Below, one piece after another: positions 35,626-46,200 of a DNA stretch of 64,000 nucleotides. The DNA is from Burkholderiales bacterium (GTDB taxonomy: Bacteria; Pseudomonadota; Gammaproteobacteria; Burkholderiales; SG8-41). Both the position numbers and the translations under genes were made by a program. Position 1 is the stretch's first letter. Each line of letters opens with the position of its first letter. The stretch covers positions 124,001 through 188,000 of the forward strand of contig JAIEPF010000007.1 of assembly GCA_019749945.1 (NCBI GenBank). The letters run 5' to 3'. A model generated the notes under the pieces. That model was not told the origin of the DNA. It saw only the letters and a list, made by a program, of their open reading frames with translations, and did no database searches.

Positions 35626-36456
35626 ATGCCCAAGCATATCGTCTGCCTGACGTTTGATTTTGATGCGATCTCCGGCTTCATCGCTCGCGGGCAGACCACC
35701 GCCAGCTGGCGCTCGCGCGGTGAATTCGGTCCCCGCGTCGGCGCGCCGCGCCTGCTCGCATTGTTTGCAAAATACGGCATACGCACATCGTGGTATGTGC
35801 CGGGCCACACCATAGAGACCTTTCCCGATGCGGTGGCCAGGGTGGTGGAGGCCGGCCACGAAATCGGTCATCACGGCTGGACGCACCGTCCGCCGGCCAG
35901 CCTGACGCGTGAGCAGGAAGAAGCGGAGCTGGTGCGCGGCAATGAGGCCATCCGGCGTGTTTCCGGGAAATATGCGCGCGGCTACCGGTCGCCGTCCTGG
36001 GATCTGTCGCCGCATTCCGTCGAACTGATGCTCAAACACGGCTTTGATTACGACAGCAGCATGATGGGCGACGATTACACCCCTTATTTTGCGCGCCAGA
36101 ACGACAACATCACCCTCGAGAACAGGGCCGAGTTCGGCAAACCCAGTGCGTTGGTGGAAATGCCGATTCACTGGTCCACGGATGATTCCCCACATTTCGA
36201 ATTCGTGCGTACGGATACCAGCCTGCGCCAGGGCCTGCACAATGCCGGCGATGTGCTGGACAACTGGGTGCAGGATTTTCTCTACATGAAACAAACCGTC
36301 GACTGGGGGGTGCTGACCTATACCTGCCATCCGTTCATCATCGGTCGCGGCCATCGCATCATGATGCTGGAACAGCTGATTTTGCGGATCATCGAGGAAG
36401 GCGGCGTTTTTCTGCGTGTTGATGAAACGGTGGACGAGTACAAGGCGCGCGCCTGA
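35626..36456 (+). CDS. NodB-type polysaccharide deacetylase/PuuE-like amidohydrolase (paralogue 2)
   Basis: A 276-residue enzyme clearly related to the protein at 28792, with most residues identical by eye through the first 200 positions. It keeps LTFDFDA, GHEIGHHGWTH, GYRSPSWD, DSSMMGDDYTPY and TCHPFIIGRGHR. No signal peptide is present. It is divergent from the GGT gene and has TATAAT at 35532-35537 upstream. The main differences lie at residues 20-32 and after 200, so the two may act on different substrates. Confidence 0.82.
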   Translation: MPKHIVCLTFDFDAISGFIARGQTTASWRSRGEFGPRVGAPRLLALFAKYGIRTSWYVPGHTIETFPDAVARVVEAGHEIGHHGWTHRPPASLTREQEEAELVRGNEAIRRVSGKYARGYRSPSWDLSPHSVELMLKHGFDYDSSMMGDDYTPYFARQNDNITLENRAEFGKPSALVEMPIHWSTDDSPHFEFVRTDTSLRQGLHNAGDVLDNWVQDFLYMKQTVDWGVLTYTCHPFIIGRGHRIMMLEQLILRIIEEGGVFLRVDETVDEYKARA

Positions 36457-36538
36457 ACCGGTTGGGCGTTTGGAGCAGTTTTGATGCGGCTGGCGCATTC
36501 CTTATAGAATGGCGCCTGCTTACCCAGGAGGCACGGCC

Positions 36539-38095
36539 ATGGACGACGGCGTCATCACCATCAAGGACAAACCCGCATCCGGACCCGCGATCCGGCTGCA
36601 TGATAACGACAACGTGCTGATCGCCCGCAGCGACATCGCGATCGGCGCCAAAATCGAAGGCGGGCTGACTGCAAAAAGCCAGATCCCCGCCGGACACAAG
36701 ATCGCCGCGCGGGCGATCAAAAAAGGCGAGCCGATCCTGAAGTACGCAGTGACCATCGGTTTTGCCTCTGCGGACATTCCGGCCGGCAGCTACGTGCATT
36801 CGCACAACCTCGAGTTCCGCGAGTTCGACCGCGATTACGCCTATGCGCGTGACTACAAGCCGGTGGAGATGCTGCCGGAGGCCGAGCGCGCGCATTTCAT
36901 GGGCATCGTCCGCGCCAACGGCCAGGTGGCGACGCGTAATTACCTCGGCGTACTGTCGACGGTGAACTGCTCGGCGACGGTGGCGCACAAGATCGCCGAA
37001 TACTTCACGCCGGAACGGCTGGCGGATTATCCCAACATCGACGGCGTCTGCGCCTTTGCCCACGGCACCGGCTGCGGCATGGAAATGACCGGTGAGCCGA
37101 TGGATCTGCTGCGGCGGACCATGGCCGGTTACGCGCGTCATGCCAATCTCGCCGGCGCGCTGATCGTCGGTCTTGGCTGCGAGCGCAACCAGATCAAGGG
37201 CCTGATGAAGGAAGAGGGGCTTGAGGTCAGCGACCGCCTGAAAACCTTCGTCATGCAGGAGTCCGGCGGCACCCGCAAGACCATCGAAGCCGGCATTGCC
37301 GCGCTGAAGGAAATGCTGCCCGAAGCGAACAGGGTGATGCGCCAGCGCGTGCCGGCCAGCCACCTGATGATGGGACTGCAGTGCGGCGGCTCCGACGGTT
37401 TTTCCTCGATCACCGCCAACCCGGCGCTGGGCGCGGCGATGGATCTGCTGGCGCGCCACGGCGGCACCTTCATCCTTTCGGAGACGCCGGAAATCTACGG
37501 CGTCGAACACACGCTGACGCGCCGCGCGCGCAGCCGCGAGGTCGGCGAAAAGCTGATCGAACGCATCCGCTGGTGGAAGGATGTCTACACCGTCGGCCGC
37601 GACACCCAGATCAACGGCGTGGTCAGCCCCGGCAACCAGCACGGCGGCCTCGCCAATATTTTCGAGAAGTCCCTGGGTTCATCGATGAAGGGCGGCACCG
37701 GACCGCTGAACGCGGTCTACCGTTATGCCGAGCCGGTGACGGAAAAAGGTTTTGTGTTCATGGACACCCCGGGTTTTGATCCGACCTCGGCCACCGGCCA
37801 GATCGCCGGCGGCGCCAACATGATCATGTTCACCACCGGCCGCGGCTCGATGTTCGGCGCGAAACCGGTGCCGTCGATCAAGCTGGCCACCAACACCCCC
37901 ATGTACAACCGCCTGAGCGAGGACATGGACATCAACTGCGGCGAGATCCTCGAAGGCAAGGCGACACTGAGTGAAGTGGCGCAGAAAATTTTCGACCTGA
38001 TGCTGCGCACCGCCTCGGGCGAAAAAACCAAGAGTGAACTGCTGGGCCTGGGCGACCACGAATACGTGCCCTGGAACATCGGCGTCACGGGATAA
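36539..38095 (+). CDS. Altronate/galactarate dehydratase family protein (UxaA/GarD-like)
   Basis: A 518-residue sugar-acid dehydratase-family enzyme. The N-terminal SAF domain spans about residues 15-90 (NVLIARSDIAIGAKI, KKGEPILKYAVTIGFA). The catalytic part has RNYLGVLSTVNCSATVA, FAHGTGCGM, GLGCERNQ, QCGGSDGFSSITANPALG and GRGSMFGAKPVPSIKLATN, with the conserved cysteines that bind iron. The family dehydrates altronate, galactarate or related aldonic acids. AGGAGG just before the ATG at 36539 fixes the start. Which acid is used cannot be told. Confidence 0.87.
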   Translation: MDDGVITIKDKPASGPAIRLHDNDNVLIARSDIAIGAKIEGGLTAKSQIPAGHKIAARAIKKGEPILKYAVTIGFASADIPAGSYVHSHNLEFREFDRDYAYARDYKPVEMLPEAERAHFMGIVRANGQVATRNYLGVLSTVNCSATVAHKIAEYFTPERLADYPNIDGVCAFAHGTGCGMEMTGEPMDLLRRTMAGYARHANLAGALIVGLGCERNQIKGLMKEEGLEVSDRLKTFVMQESGGTRKTIEAGIAALKEMLPEANRVMRQRVPASHLMMGLQCGGSDGFSSITANPALGAAMDLLARHGGTFILSETPEIYGVEHTLTRRARSREVGEKLIERIRWWKDVYTVGRDTQINGVVSPGNQHGGLANIFEKSLGSSMKGGTGPLNAVYRYAEPVTEKGFVFMDTPGFDPTSATGQIAGGANMIMFTTGRGSMFGAKPVPSIKLATNTPMYNRLSEDMDINCGEILEGKATLSEVAQKIFDLMLRTASGEKTKSELLGLGDHEYVPWNIGVTG

Positions 38096-38200
38096 AGTTT
38101 CCCGAAAAACCCGGCTTTGCCGCCGCGGTTTCAATTGGAAACGGGCATGACGTTTCTGGCTGAAACCAAATGCGGTTTTCCGCTTTTAAGGTTGTATTTT

Positions 38201-38225
38201 TAGTCAATAAAAACAATAACTTGCG
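38201..38225 (+). repeat. AT-rich repeat motif, copy 5
   Basis: TAGTCAATAAAAACAATAAC followed by TTGCG. Its first 16 bases are identical to the copy at 47149. It lies just upstream of the candidate sigma-54 promoter and could bind a DNA-bending protein there. Confidence 0.6.
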
Positions 38226-38228
38226 ATT

Positions 38229-38245
38229 CGGCATACCCCTTGCTT
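38229..38245 (+). promoter_or_regulatory. Candidate sigma-54 promoter of the SoxC-like gene
   Basis: CGGCATACCCCTTGCTT has GG at 38230-38231 and GC at 38242-38243, the required ten-base gap, and matches TGGCAC-N5-TTGCT apart from a few positions. It lies about 70 bases ahead of the start codon. Confidence 0.5.
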
Positions 38246-38315
38246 CTCTAGTCAGAACGGGATAAGCCGGCAGCTTCATTCAAAGCGGATATCCCGCAAC
38301 CACCTGGAGGGGCAC

Positions 38316-39653
38316 ATGACGGAAAAACTGACCAGCAGCACTGCCGCACCCCGCAGCCGCAAAAGCCGCAAGCATCTTCCCGCGGAAGTCGATGCACAGC
38401 TGGAGTCGCAGGACCGCCGCAGATTTTTGCGCGGCAGCGCGGCAATAGCCGGCGGCGTGGTGGCCGCAGGCGCCGCCGGTGCGGCTGCCGCGCAGGCGCT
38501 GCCGATCCCGGACTCGAACAAGTCCATGGGCAAGGCGATGCCGGCCACCGAATACGGGATGCCCTCGCAGTTCGAGAAACACGTCGTTCGTCGCCGCACG
38601 GATGTGTTTGTCAACCGGCAGAACTGGTCGGACTGGAGCATGACGCCGCTGCAGCATCAGCCCGGCATCATCACGCCCAACGGACTTATTTTTGAGCGGC
38701 ATCACGCCGGCACCCCGGATATCGACCCGGCCAAACACCGGCTGGTGATACACGGCATGGTCAAGCAGCCGCTGATGTTCAGCATGGATGACCTGGTGCG
38801 TTACCCGTCGGTGTCACGCTTTCATTTTCATGAGTGTTCGGGCAACGGCCTCACCGACTGGCTGAAACCCGCGTCGAAAACAGTGCAGCAGACGCACGGA
38901 CTGCTCTCCGGCTGTCTGTGGACCGGGGTGCTGCTGTCCACGCTGCTTGAGGAGGCAGGTGTTGATCCGGCAGGCAAGTGGGTGATTTTCGAAGGCGCCG
39001 ATGGCTCCGCGCACACACGCTCGGTGCCGATTGAAAAATGCATGGACGACACCATGATCGTCTATGGCATGAACGGCGAACGGCTGCGGCCCGAAAACGG
39101 CTATCCGGTGCGCGCCGTGATGCCGGGCTGGGAAGGCAACGTCAGCGTGAAGTGGCTGCGGCGCATCAAGGTTACCGATCAGCCGGCGCATTTCCGCAGC
39201 GAAACCGCGCGTTACACCGATCCGATGCCGGATGGCAAATGGCGTCAGTTCAGCATGGTGATGGAATGCAAATCCGTCATCACCAATCCCTCGGGCGGCA
39301 TGGTCTTGAAAGGGCCGGGTTTCCATGAAATCACCGGGCTGGCGTGGTCGGGCGCCGGCAAGGTCCGTCATGTTGATGTCTCGGTTGATGGCGGCGCGAA
39401 CTGGCGGGAGGCGACCCTGGAAGAGCCGATCATGGACAAGTCGCTGACGCGCTTCAAATTCGGCTGGAACTGGAACGGCGGCCCGGCAACATTGATGAGC
39501 CGCGCGGTGGACAGCACGGGTTATGTGCAGCCTTCGGTGGCGGAGATCCAGAAAGTACGCGCCATTGTCGGTTTCGTGCAGCATCACAACGCGATTCAGC
39601 CGTGGTCCGTCAATGCCAAAGGGGAGGTGAGCAATGTCATCGGCCAAGTTTAA
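38316..39653 (+). CDS. soxC: SoxC-like sulfite/sulfane dehydrogenase, molybdenum subunit
   Basis: A 445-residue periplasmic molybdoenzyme of the sulfite oxidase family. A Tat signal is visible (DRRRFLRGSAAIAGG, residues 33-47). The molybdenum-binding cysteine is at about 174 in HFHECSGNG; RAVMPGWEGNVSVKWLRRI and the C-terminal dimerisation domain (about 330-420) follow. SoxC oxidises protein-bound sulfane sulfur with SoxD; standalone relatives oxidise sulfite. GGAGGGG precedes the ATG. A cytochrome c gene overlaps its end, but no soxXYZAB genes are nearby, so sulfite oxidation is the likelier role. Confidence 0.87.
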   Translation: MTEKLTSSTAAPRSRKSRKHLPAEVDAQLESQDRRRFLRGSAAIAGGVVAAGAAGAAAAQALPIPDSNKSMGKAMPATEYGMPSQFEKHVVRRRTDVFVNRQNWSDWSMTPLQHQPGIITPNGLIFERHHAGTPDIDPAKHRLVIHGMVKQPLMFSMDDLVRYPSVSRFHFHECSGNGLTDWLKPASKTVQQTHGLLSGCLWTGVLLSTLLEEAGVDPAGKWVIFEGADGSAHTRSVPIEKCMDDTMIVYGMNGERLRPENGYPVRAVMPGWEGNVSVKWLRRIKVTDQPAHFRSETARYTDPMPDGKWRQFSMVMECKSVITNPSGGMVLKGPGFHEITGLAWSGAGKVRHVDVSVDGGANWREATLEEPIMDKSLTRFKFGWNWNGGPATLMSRAVDSTGYVQPSVAEIQKVRAIVGFVQHHNAIQPWSVNAKGEVSNVIGQV

Positions 39654-40281
39654 GCTGCTTGCAGTTTCGGTTGTCGGCGCGCTGGTCCTCGCGGCCTGCG
39701 CTTCGCCCGGCGGTGGCGGCGGTCATACCAAAGAGGGCATTCCGCTGGGTGCCACCGGGCCGCATCCGGTGCAACCGCTGCCGGACAAACCGCGCTTCGG
39801 TCAACCGGTGAGCGAGGCGCAGCTTGCGGCGTGGAACATTGATATCCGCACGCCTGACGGCAAAGGGCTGCCTGCCGGCCGCGGCTCGGTGAGCGAAGGC
39901 CAGAAGATCTACGTTGCCAAGTGCCTTGCCTGTCACGGCGAGAATGCAAAAGGCGGTTCGGTGTACGGAGCCATGGTCGGCGGCATCGGGTCATTCAAGA
40001 CCGGTACACGCGTGCTGACGCCGGGAAGCATGTATCCCTACGCACCGATCCTGTTTGACTACATACGTCGCTCCATGCCGATGGACAGTCCGCAGTCACT
40101 GACGGCGAACGAGGTTTACGCGCTGTCGGCTTACATACTCAATCTGAACGGCCTGGTCGCGGCGGATGCGGTGATGGACCAGAATTCACTGCCCAAGGTG
40201 CAGATGCCCAATCGCGACGGCTTCATCGTGGACAACCGGCCTGATGTGCGGGCTGTGCGCTGCATGAGCAACTGCAAGTAG
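39634..40281 (+). CDS. Cytochrome c lipoprotein, SoxD/SorB-like electron acceptor
   Basis: A 215-residue single-haem cytochrome c. A lipoprotein signal ends LVLAAC (Cys22), followed by a Gly/His-rich linker. The haem motif CLACH is at residues 97-101 and possible Met ligands lie in SMPMDSP. It overlaps the SoxC-like gene by 20 bases, so the two proteins are probably subunits of one dehydrogenase. Classical SoxD is larger and di-haem; this shorter form fits a SorB-like acceptor. Confidence 0.83.
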   Translation: MSSAKFKLLAVSVVGALVLAACASPGGGGGHTKEGIPLGATGPHPVQPLPDKPRFGQPVSEAQLAAWNIDIRTPDGKGLPAGRGSVSEGQKIYVAKCLACHGENAKGGSVYGAMVGGIGSFKTGTRVLTPGSMYPYAPILFDYIRRSMPMDSPQSLTANEVYALSAYILNLNGLVAADAVMDQNSLPKVQMPNRDGFIVDNRPDVRAVRCMSNCK

Positions 40282-40303
40282 CACCGGTTTGAGCTTTGAT
40301 TCA

Positions 40304-40327
40304 ACGGGCCTGCGGGCCCGTTTTTTT
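40304..40327 (+). terminator. Intrinsic terminator after the SoxC/cytochrome genes
   Basis: Perfect 7-bp stem ACGGGCC (40304-40310) / GGCCCGT (40315-40321) with loop TGCG and a run of T to 40327. Confidence 0.9.
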
Positions 40328-40401
40328 ATCCTGTTTTTTTGCGCCGGGAGTGACGGCATTATTGCGGCTTGTTATGCTGGTCTCATCACAGGGAGACGGG
40401 C

Positions 40402-40788
40402 ATGAACGCGACGGGAATCATTGCGGTCGGTGCCGGCGGCGCGATCGGCTGCTGGTTGCGCTGGTGGCTGGGACTGAAGCTGAATGCCGTGACGCCGTCG
40501 TTGCCGCTGGGCACGCTGGCAGTCAATCTTGCCGGCGGTTATCTCATCGGCCTGGCGCTCGGCTGGTTTCTGCAGCACCCGGCATTGCCGCCGGAATATC
40601 GTTTATTCCTGATTACCGGACTGCTGGGCGGGCTCACGACCTTTTCGACGTTTTCGGCGGAAGCGGTGGAACTGCTGATGACGGAACAGTACGGCTGGGC
40701 GGCATTGCACGTCACCAGCCATCTTGCCGGTTCGCTGCTGCTCACCGCGCTGGGGATTGCCACCGTACGCTGGCTGACCGCCATGTGA
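40402..40788 (+). CDS. crcB: Fluoride ion channel CrcB/Fluc
   Basis: A 128-residue membrane protein with four hydrophobic segments that exports fluoride as a dual-topology dimer. Family motifs are GGAIGCWLRWW near the start, GTLAVNLAGGYLIG and GGLTTFSTFSAE. GGGAGACGGG precedes the ATG at 40402. I looked for a fluoride riboswitch in the short space after the terminator and did not see one. Confidence 0.92.
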   Translation: MNATGIIAVGAGGAIGCWLRWWLGLKLNAVTPSLPLGTLAVNLAGGYLIGLALGWFLQHPALPPEYRLFLITGLLGGLTTFSTFSAEAVELLMTEQYGWAALHVTSHLAGSLLLTALGIATVRWLTAM

Positions 40789-41676
40789 TCATCGGGCGGC
40801 GAGCGCCCGCCATTGCGCCGTCAATTCCCCCAGCCTCGCGTAAAACGCCGCCTCCTTTTCCATCGCCATGACCGGGTCCTCCGGAGCGGGCAGGGTGACC
40901 GGCGTGGTGCGGGCGAGAAAAGCACGCTCCTTGCGGCCCGGCGCGGAAGCGAGAAATTCTTCGATGGATGTGCGTTGCGCGGGTGGCAGCAATTCCCGCA
41001 GGGCATCGATCCGGTCGGCGGCGATGGCGATGGCGCCCTGTTGCACCGTCGGATAGCTGGCTTCCGCATAGGCGCCGCCGGCGCGAAAACTTTCTTCGCG
41101 GATGATGGCCTCGGTTTCGAACAGGCGCACGAAATCACGACGAATGCGGCTTGCCGGTGAATTGAACAATTCGCTCTCGCGGCCTGACAGTGTTTCGGTG
41201 CCGACCATTGCAAGCGCGAAAGCCCGCACCATGCTTGCCGGATAAAACTCAAGCAGCTTTTGTTCGAGATCCAGCAGTGTGCGTCCCGCGGCGGAGCGGT
41301 AAAAACCGGCCAGCTGCCGCAACTCGGCCGCGGTGAAGGCTTGTGCGTAGTCGCGGGCGAGCGCGGTGTCGAACCAGCCGTATGCAGGGTCACGTCCCAG
41401 ACTGCGCAGGTAGTCGGCGTTCAACTGCATCCAGTCGCCGGTGATGCGGCTTTCGACGGCCTTCCAGTTAGGGTGCGACGGTTTCCAGTCCTGTCCCCTG
41501 CCGACGGCTTTCAGCAGGATGGGCACATAAGCCTGCAGGCGCGCGTCTTCGAGCAGGCGTTTTTTCTGGACATAACCACTTTTCAGATCAATCAGCTCGC
41601 GGGCGAGCGTGAGATTGTCCTGGGCGCAGGCGACTATCGACCATGTGATCAGCAATGCCGCGAACAGTGAGCGCAT
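40789..41676 (-). CDS. DUF2059 domain protein, secreted
   Basis: A 295-residue protein with a signal peptide ending SIVACAQ; the cysteine could also be a lipobox residue. The middle has a DUF2059-type segment (FTAAELRQLAGFYRSAAGRT, about residues 114-133). The rest, including NSPASRIRRDFVRLFE, is not recognised. Its ATG shares one base with the nnr stop (TGATG), so it is coupled to nnr and convergent with crcB. Function unknown. Confidence 0.75.
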   Translation of the reverse strand: MRSLFAALLITWSIVACAQDNLTLARELIDLKSGYVQKKRLLEDARLQAYVPILLKAVGRGQDWKPSHPNWKAVESRITGDWMQLNADYLRSLGRDPAYGWFDTALARDYAQAFTAAELRQLAGFYRSAAGRTLLDLEQKLLEFYPASMVRAFALAMVGTETLSGRESELFNSPASRIRRDFVRLFETEAIIREESFRAGGAYAEASYPTVQQGAIAIAADRIDALRELLPPAQRTSIEEFLASAPGRKERAFLARTTPVTLPAPEDPVMAMEKEAAFYARLGELTAQWRALAAR

Positions 41677-43169
41677 CAGGCGTTAAGGTTATTGAGCAGG
41701 ACGCGCGCAGCGTCGATGACTTCGCCGGCGGTCAGCCCGATCGGACCGCAGCCGTTTTTGACCAATTGATCTGCCGCTGCACCGTGCAGGTAAACACCGG
41801 CAGTCAGTGCATGGCGTTCATCCACGCCCTGCGCCAGCAGTGCCGTGATGATGCCGGTCAGCACATCGCCTATGCCTGCTGCCGCCATGCCCGGATTGCC
41901 GGAGGTGTTGATCGCCCAGTGGCCGTCGGGCCAGGCGCAGAGGCTGCCCGCACCCTTGAGCACCACGCCGGCCTTGTACTCACGCGCGATCCGCAGGGCT
42001 GCCGCGACGCGATCACGCTGCACCGCATCCGTCGCACAGCCGAGCAGGCGTGCGGCTTCAGCCGGATGAGGTGTCAGAATGGATGCTGTAACCCTTTGTT
42101 TTAATTTATCTTTTAGAGCGGCATTCGAGGCGATCTGGTTCAGTGCATCCGCATCCAGCAGCAGCGGCACGGCCGCCTCCAGCGCCCAGTCGAGATATTC
42201 CGCCGCATCCGGGGTATCACCAAGGCCGGGGCCGACAGCCAGGGCCGTGAGGTGATCGAGACGCAATACCGCGTCGGCCGGGCGCAGCATCAACTCGGGT
42301 TGCAGTGCATCGACCAGCGGCGCATCAGCGGCGAGCATTCCCGCATAGACGCGACCGGCGCCGCATTTCAGCGCGGCGCGTGCGGCCAGCAATGCGGCAC
42401 CGACCATGCCTTGCGCGCCGCCGATGATGCCGGCACTGCCGTAGGTACCCTTGTGCGAATTGCGCGGCCGCGGCGGCAGCGCATGCGCCAGCACGCCGGC
42501 GCCGATCAGCACGCCATGCGGCGCGGCATCGACCCCGGTGCCCAAGCCGAGATCGGCGACATGCAATGTGCCGCAGTGATCCGGACCATCCAGCGTCAGC
42601 AGGCCGGGTTTCAGCGCGATGAACGTCATGGTGTGATCCGCCAGCACCGCGCTGCCCATGACTTCGCCGGTATCGGCATCGAGTCCGCTGGGAATATCCA
42701 GCGCCAGCACCGGCACATCCAGCGCGTTGACCTGATCAACCAGCGCGGCATAAACACCGTCAAGCCCGCGTTTGAGTCCGATGCCGAACAGGCCGTCGAT
42801 GACCAGCGCCCAGTCCTGTGCCGCGGGAATTTCTTTGACGAGTTCGCCACCGGCCTTGCGCCAGGCCTGCAATGCCGCGGCGGCATCACCGGAATATTGC
42901 TGCGGATTGCCGGTGCAGACCACGCTGACCTTGAACCACCATTGTTTGAGATGGCGGGCGACGACCAGTGCGTCGCCGCCGTTGTTGCCGGGGCCGGCGA
43001 GGATCAGCACCGGTTTGCCGCTGTCTGCGGCCAGTGTGCGTGCGAGTTCGGCGGCGGCGAGACCTGCGCGTTCCATCAGCGCAGCGGGTTTGGATCCATC
43101 AAGAGCCGCTTGTTCGACCCGGCGCAGGTCGGCGGTCAACAGTATCGGAGAGGCGTGGGGCGGATTCAT
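41676..43169 (-). CDS. nnr: Bifunctional NAD(P)H-hydrate epimerase/ADP-dependent dehydratase
   Basis: A 497-residue metabolite-repair enzyme. The N-terminal YjeF domain (about 10-215) carries [20 protein letters not shown] and [13 protein letters not shown] and interconverts R and S forms of NAD(P)HX. The C-terminal kinase-like domain (about 225-490) has [33 protein letters not shown] and [14 protein letters not shown] and dehydrates S-NAD(P)HX. The start at 43169 ([11 protein letters not shown]) fits the family length; the frame upstream is antisense to purL. An AT-rich patch lies within the C-terminal domain. Confidence 0.94.
   Translation of the reverse strand: MNPPHASPILLTADLRRVEQAALDGSKPAALMERAGLAAAELARTLAADSGKPVLILAGPGNNGGDALVVARHLKQWWFKVSVVCTGNPQQYSGDAAAALQAWRKAGGELVKEIPAAQDWALVIDGLFGIGLKRGLDGVYAALVDQVNALDVPVLALDIPSGLDADTGEVMGSAVLADHTMTFIALKPGLLTLDGPDHCGTLHVADLGLGTGVDAAPHGVLIGAGVLAHALPPRPRNSHKGTYGSAGIIGGAQGMVGAALLAARAALKCGAGRVYAGMLAADAPLVDALQPELMLRPADAVLRLDHLTALAVGPGLGDTPDAAEYLDWALEAAVPLLLDADALNQIASNAALKDKLKQRVTASILTPHPAEAARLLGCATDAVQRDRVAAALRIAREYKAGVVLKGAGSLCAWPDGHWAINTSGNPGMAAAGIGDVLTGIITALLAQGVDERHALTAGVYLHGAAADQLVKNGCGPIGLTAGEVIDAARVLLNNLNA
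42089..42119 (-). repeat. AT-rich motif-like patch inside nnr
   Basis: On the minus strand the core GATAAATTAAAACAAAGGGT is in frame (encoding KDKLKQRV around it), in a GC-rich gene. Similarity to the dispersed motif is moderate. Confidence 0.3.
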
Positions 43170-43239
43170 GGTGGCGGCAAGTTTAACGCAGGCACTCCCC
43201 GGTTCGGGTAAAATTGCGCTTTCCGAACAGCCATTCATC

Positions 43240-46200
43240 ATGCCGCATTTCCTCCGCCTGAGAGGGCGCGACGCGCTCTCTGCTTTCCGCAGGAAAAAAC
43301 TCCTCCAGGCTGTTGCCGCAGACATTCCCGGCCTGCAGATCGCCGCCGAATACTGGCACTTCATCAGCCTGAACCGTGAGCTGGACGCAGCGGGGCGGCA
43401 ACAACTCGATCGTTTGCTTACCTATGGTTCGGCAACGGCGCCGGTGGCGCAGGACGGCACGCTGCTGCTGGTGACGCCGCGCCTGGGCACGATTTCGCCA
43501 TGGTCTTCCAAGGCGACCGATATTGCCAGGCACTGCGGCCTGCCGGAGGTGGAGCGCATCGAGCGCGGAGTGGCCTGGTGGTGCGCGGTCGGTGGCAAAC
43601 CCCTGAATGCCGCGCAGCGCGCCGCGCTGCTGCCGCAGGTGCATGACCGGATGACCGAATCGGTGTTGGCCGGCTTCGACGAGGCCGGGGCGCTGTTCCG
43701 GCGCATCGCCCCCAAACCATTGGCCACGATCGATGTGATGGGTGGCGGCCGCGAAGCGCTGGCGCAGGCCAATGTCGCGATGGGCCTGGCCTTGTCAGCG
43801 GACGAGATCGACTACCTGTTCGACAATTTCAGGCGTATCGGCCGCAATCCGACCGATGTCGAACTGATGATGTTCGCGCAGGCGAATTCCGAGCATTGCC
43901 GGCACAAGATTTTTAATGCCGACTGGATCATCGACGGCGAGAAACAGGATCGTTCGCTGTTCGGCATGATCCGCACCACGCACCAAAAACATCCGCAGGG
44001 CACGGTGGTGGCCTACTCCGATAATTCCTCGGTGATCGAGGGCGCGATGGTGCAGCGCTTTTATCCCGGCGCGCAGCAGGTCTACGCCTACAGCCGGGAA
44101 CTGACGCACATCCTGATGAAGGTCGAGACCCACAACCACCCGACGGCGATTTCACCGTTTCCCGGTGCTTCCACCGGTTCCGGCGGTGAAATCCGCGACG
44201 AAGGGGCTACCGGGCGTGGCGCAAAACCCAAAGCAGGGCTTAGCGGGTTTTCGGTTTCCAATCTGCGCATTTCCGGTTTTGAGCAACCCTGGGAAGCGAA
44301 TCCTGTCGGCAAGCCCGGGCGCATCGCATCGGCCCTGCAGATCATGCTGGACGGACCGATCGGCGGCGCATCGTTCAACAATGAATTCGGCCGGCCGAAC
44401 CTCGCTGGATATTTCCGCAGTTATGAAATGCGCGTCGGCGCCGAGGTGCGCGGTTATCACAAACCGATCATGATCGCCGGCGGCCTGGGCAACATCGCCG
44501 CAGAGCACACGGCAAAACATGCCATACCGGAAGGTGCGCTGCTGATCCAGCTGGGCGGGCCGGGCATGCTGATCGGCCTGGGTGGCGGTGCGGCATCGAG
44601 CATGGACACCGGCAGCAACCAGGAGGACCTCGATTTTGATTCCGTGCAGCGCGGCAACCCGGAAATCGAACGCCGTGCGCAGGAAGTCATCGACCGCTGC
44701 TGGGGGCTGGGTGATAAAAATCCGGTGCTGTCGATCCATGACGTCGGCGCCGGCGGCCTGTCGAATGCCTTGCCGGAGCTGGTGCATGGCGCGCAGCGCG
44801 GCGGGCATTTTGAGTTGCGCGACGTGCCGAGTGAAGAGCCGGGCATGTCGCCGATGCAGATCTGGTGCAATGAGGCGCAGGAACGTTATGTGCTGGCGAT
44901 CGCAGCGAAGGATCTGGAAATTTTCCGCGCCATCTGCGAACGCGAGCGTTGTCCCTTTGCCGTGGTCGGCACGGCGACCGGTGATGGCCGGCTGATAGTC
45001 GGCGACAGCGTTTTTGACAACAATCCGGTCGACATGGAGCTTGCCGTGCTGCTCGGCAAGCCGCCGAAAATGACCCGCGATGTGAAGCGCCTGGTCCGCG
45101 AGGGTCAGGTGTTCGATGCCGCCGGCATCGATATCCGCGAAGCGCTGTACCGCGTGTTGCGCTTGCCGACTGTGGCCGACAAGACCTTCCTGATCAGCAT
45201 CGGCGATCGCACGGTCGGCGGCATGACCGCGCGCGACCAGATGGTCGGGCCGTGGCAGGTGCCGGTGGCCGACGTTGCGGTGACGCTGATGGGATTCAAT
45301 GCGAATTGCGGTGAAGCGATGGCGATGGGCGAACGCACGCCATTGGCGGTGTTGAATCCCGAAGCCTCGGGCCGCATGGCGCTGGGAGAAGCCATCACCA
45401 ATATCGCGGCGGCTTCGATTGCCAAACTCGGCGATGTAAAACTGTCGGCGAACTGGATGGCGGCCGCAGGGCATCCCGGCGAAGATGCCGCGCTGTTCGA
45501 TACCGTGCATGCGGTGGCGATGGAATTGTGCCCGCAACTGGGCATCAGCATTCCGGTGGGCAAGGATTCGCTGTCGATGAAGACCTCATGGGTGGAGGGC
45601 GGGAAACGCAAAGAGGTGGTTGCGCCGCTGTCGCTGATCATTTCCGCGTTTGCCCCGGTGACCGATGCGCGCATGACGCTGACCCCGCAGCTGCGCACCG
45701 ACAGTGGTGATACCGACCTGCTGTTGATCGACCTCGGCCGTGGGCAAAACCGCCTGGGCGGTTCGGCGCTGGCACAGGTTTATGACGCGACCGGCGATGT
45801 CACACCGGATGTGGTGTCTGCCGCCGACCTGAAGCATTTTTTCGCGGCCATCCAGCAGTTGAATCAGGATGGCCTGTTGCTGGCCTATCACGACCGTTCC
45901 GATGGCGGTCTGCTGACGACCCTGTGCGAAATGCTGTTCGCTGCACGTTGCGGCACCCAGCTTGAATTGCAGGGTGATGCCGCGGCTGCGCTGTTCAGCG
46001 AAGAGCTGGGGGCGCTGGTGCAAATACGACGCGGCGACCGTGATGCCGTGATGGCGGTGCTGGGCAAGGCCGGACTCGGCAAGCACTGCGCGGTGATCGG
46101 CAGCGTCAATACCGGATCGCGCCTGGTGGTGAATGTTGGCGGAGACCTGCTGCTCGACGAATCACGCATCGACCTGCACCGCGCCTGGTCCGAAACTTCG

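Noticed and set aside
40328..40401. Fluoride riboswitch ahead of crcB
   Set aside because: The space after the terminator is short and lacks the conserved GATG and CTGATG-type elements.
42772..43239. 156-codon upstream extension of purL
   Set aside because: It lies antisense to nnr and lacks PurL features; the family start is at 43240.
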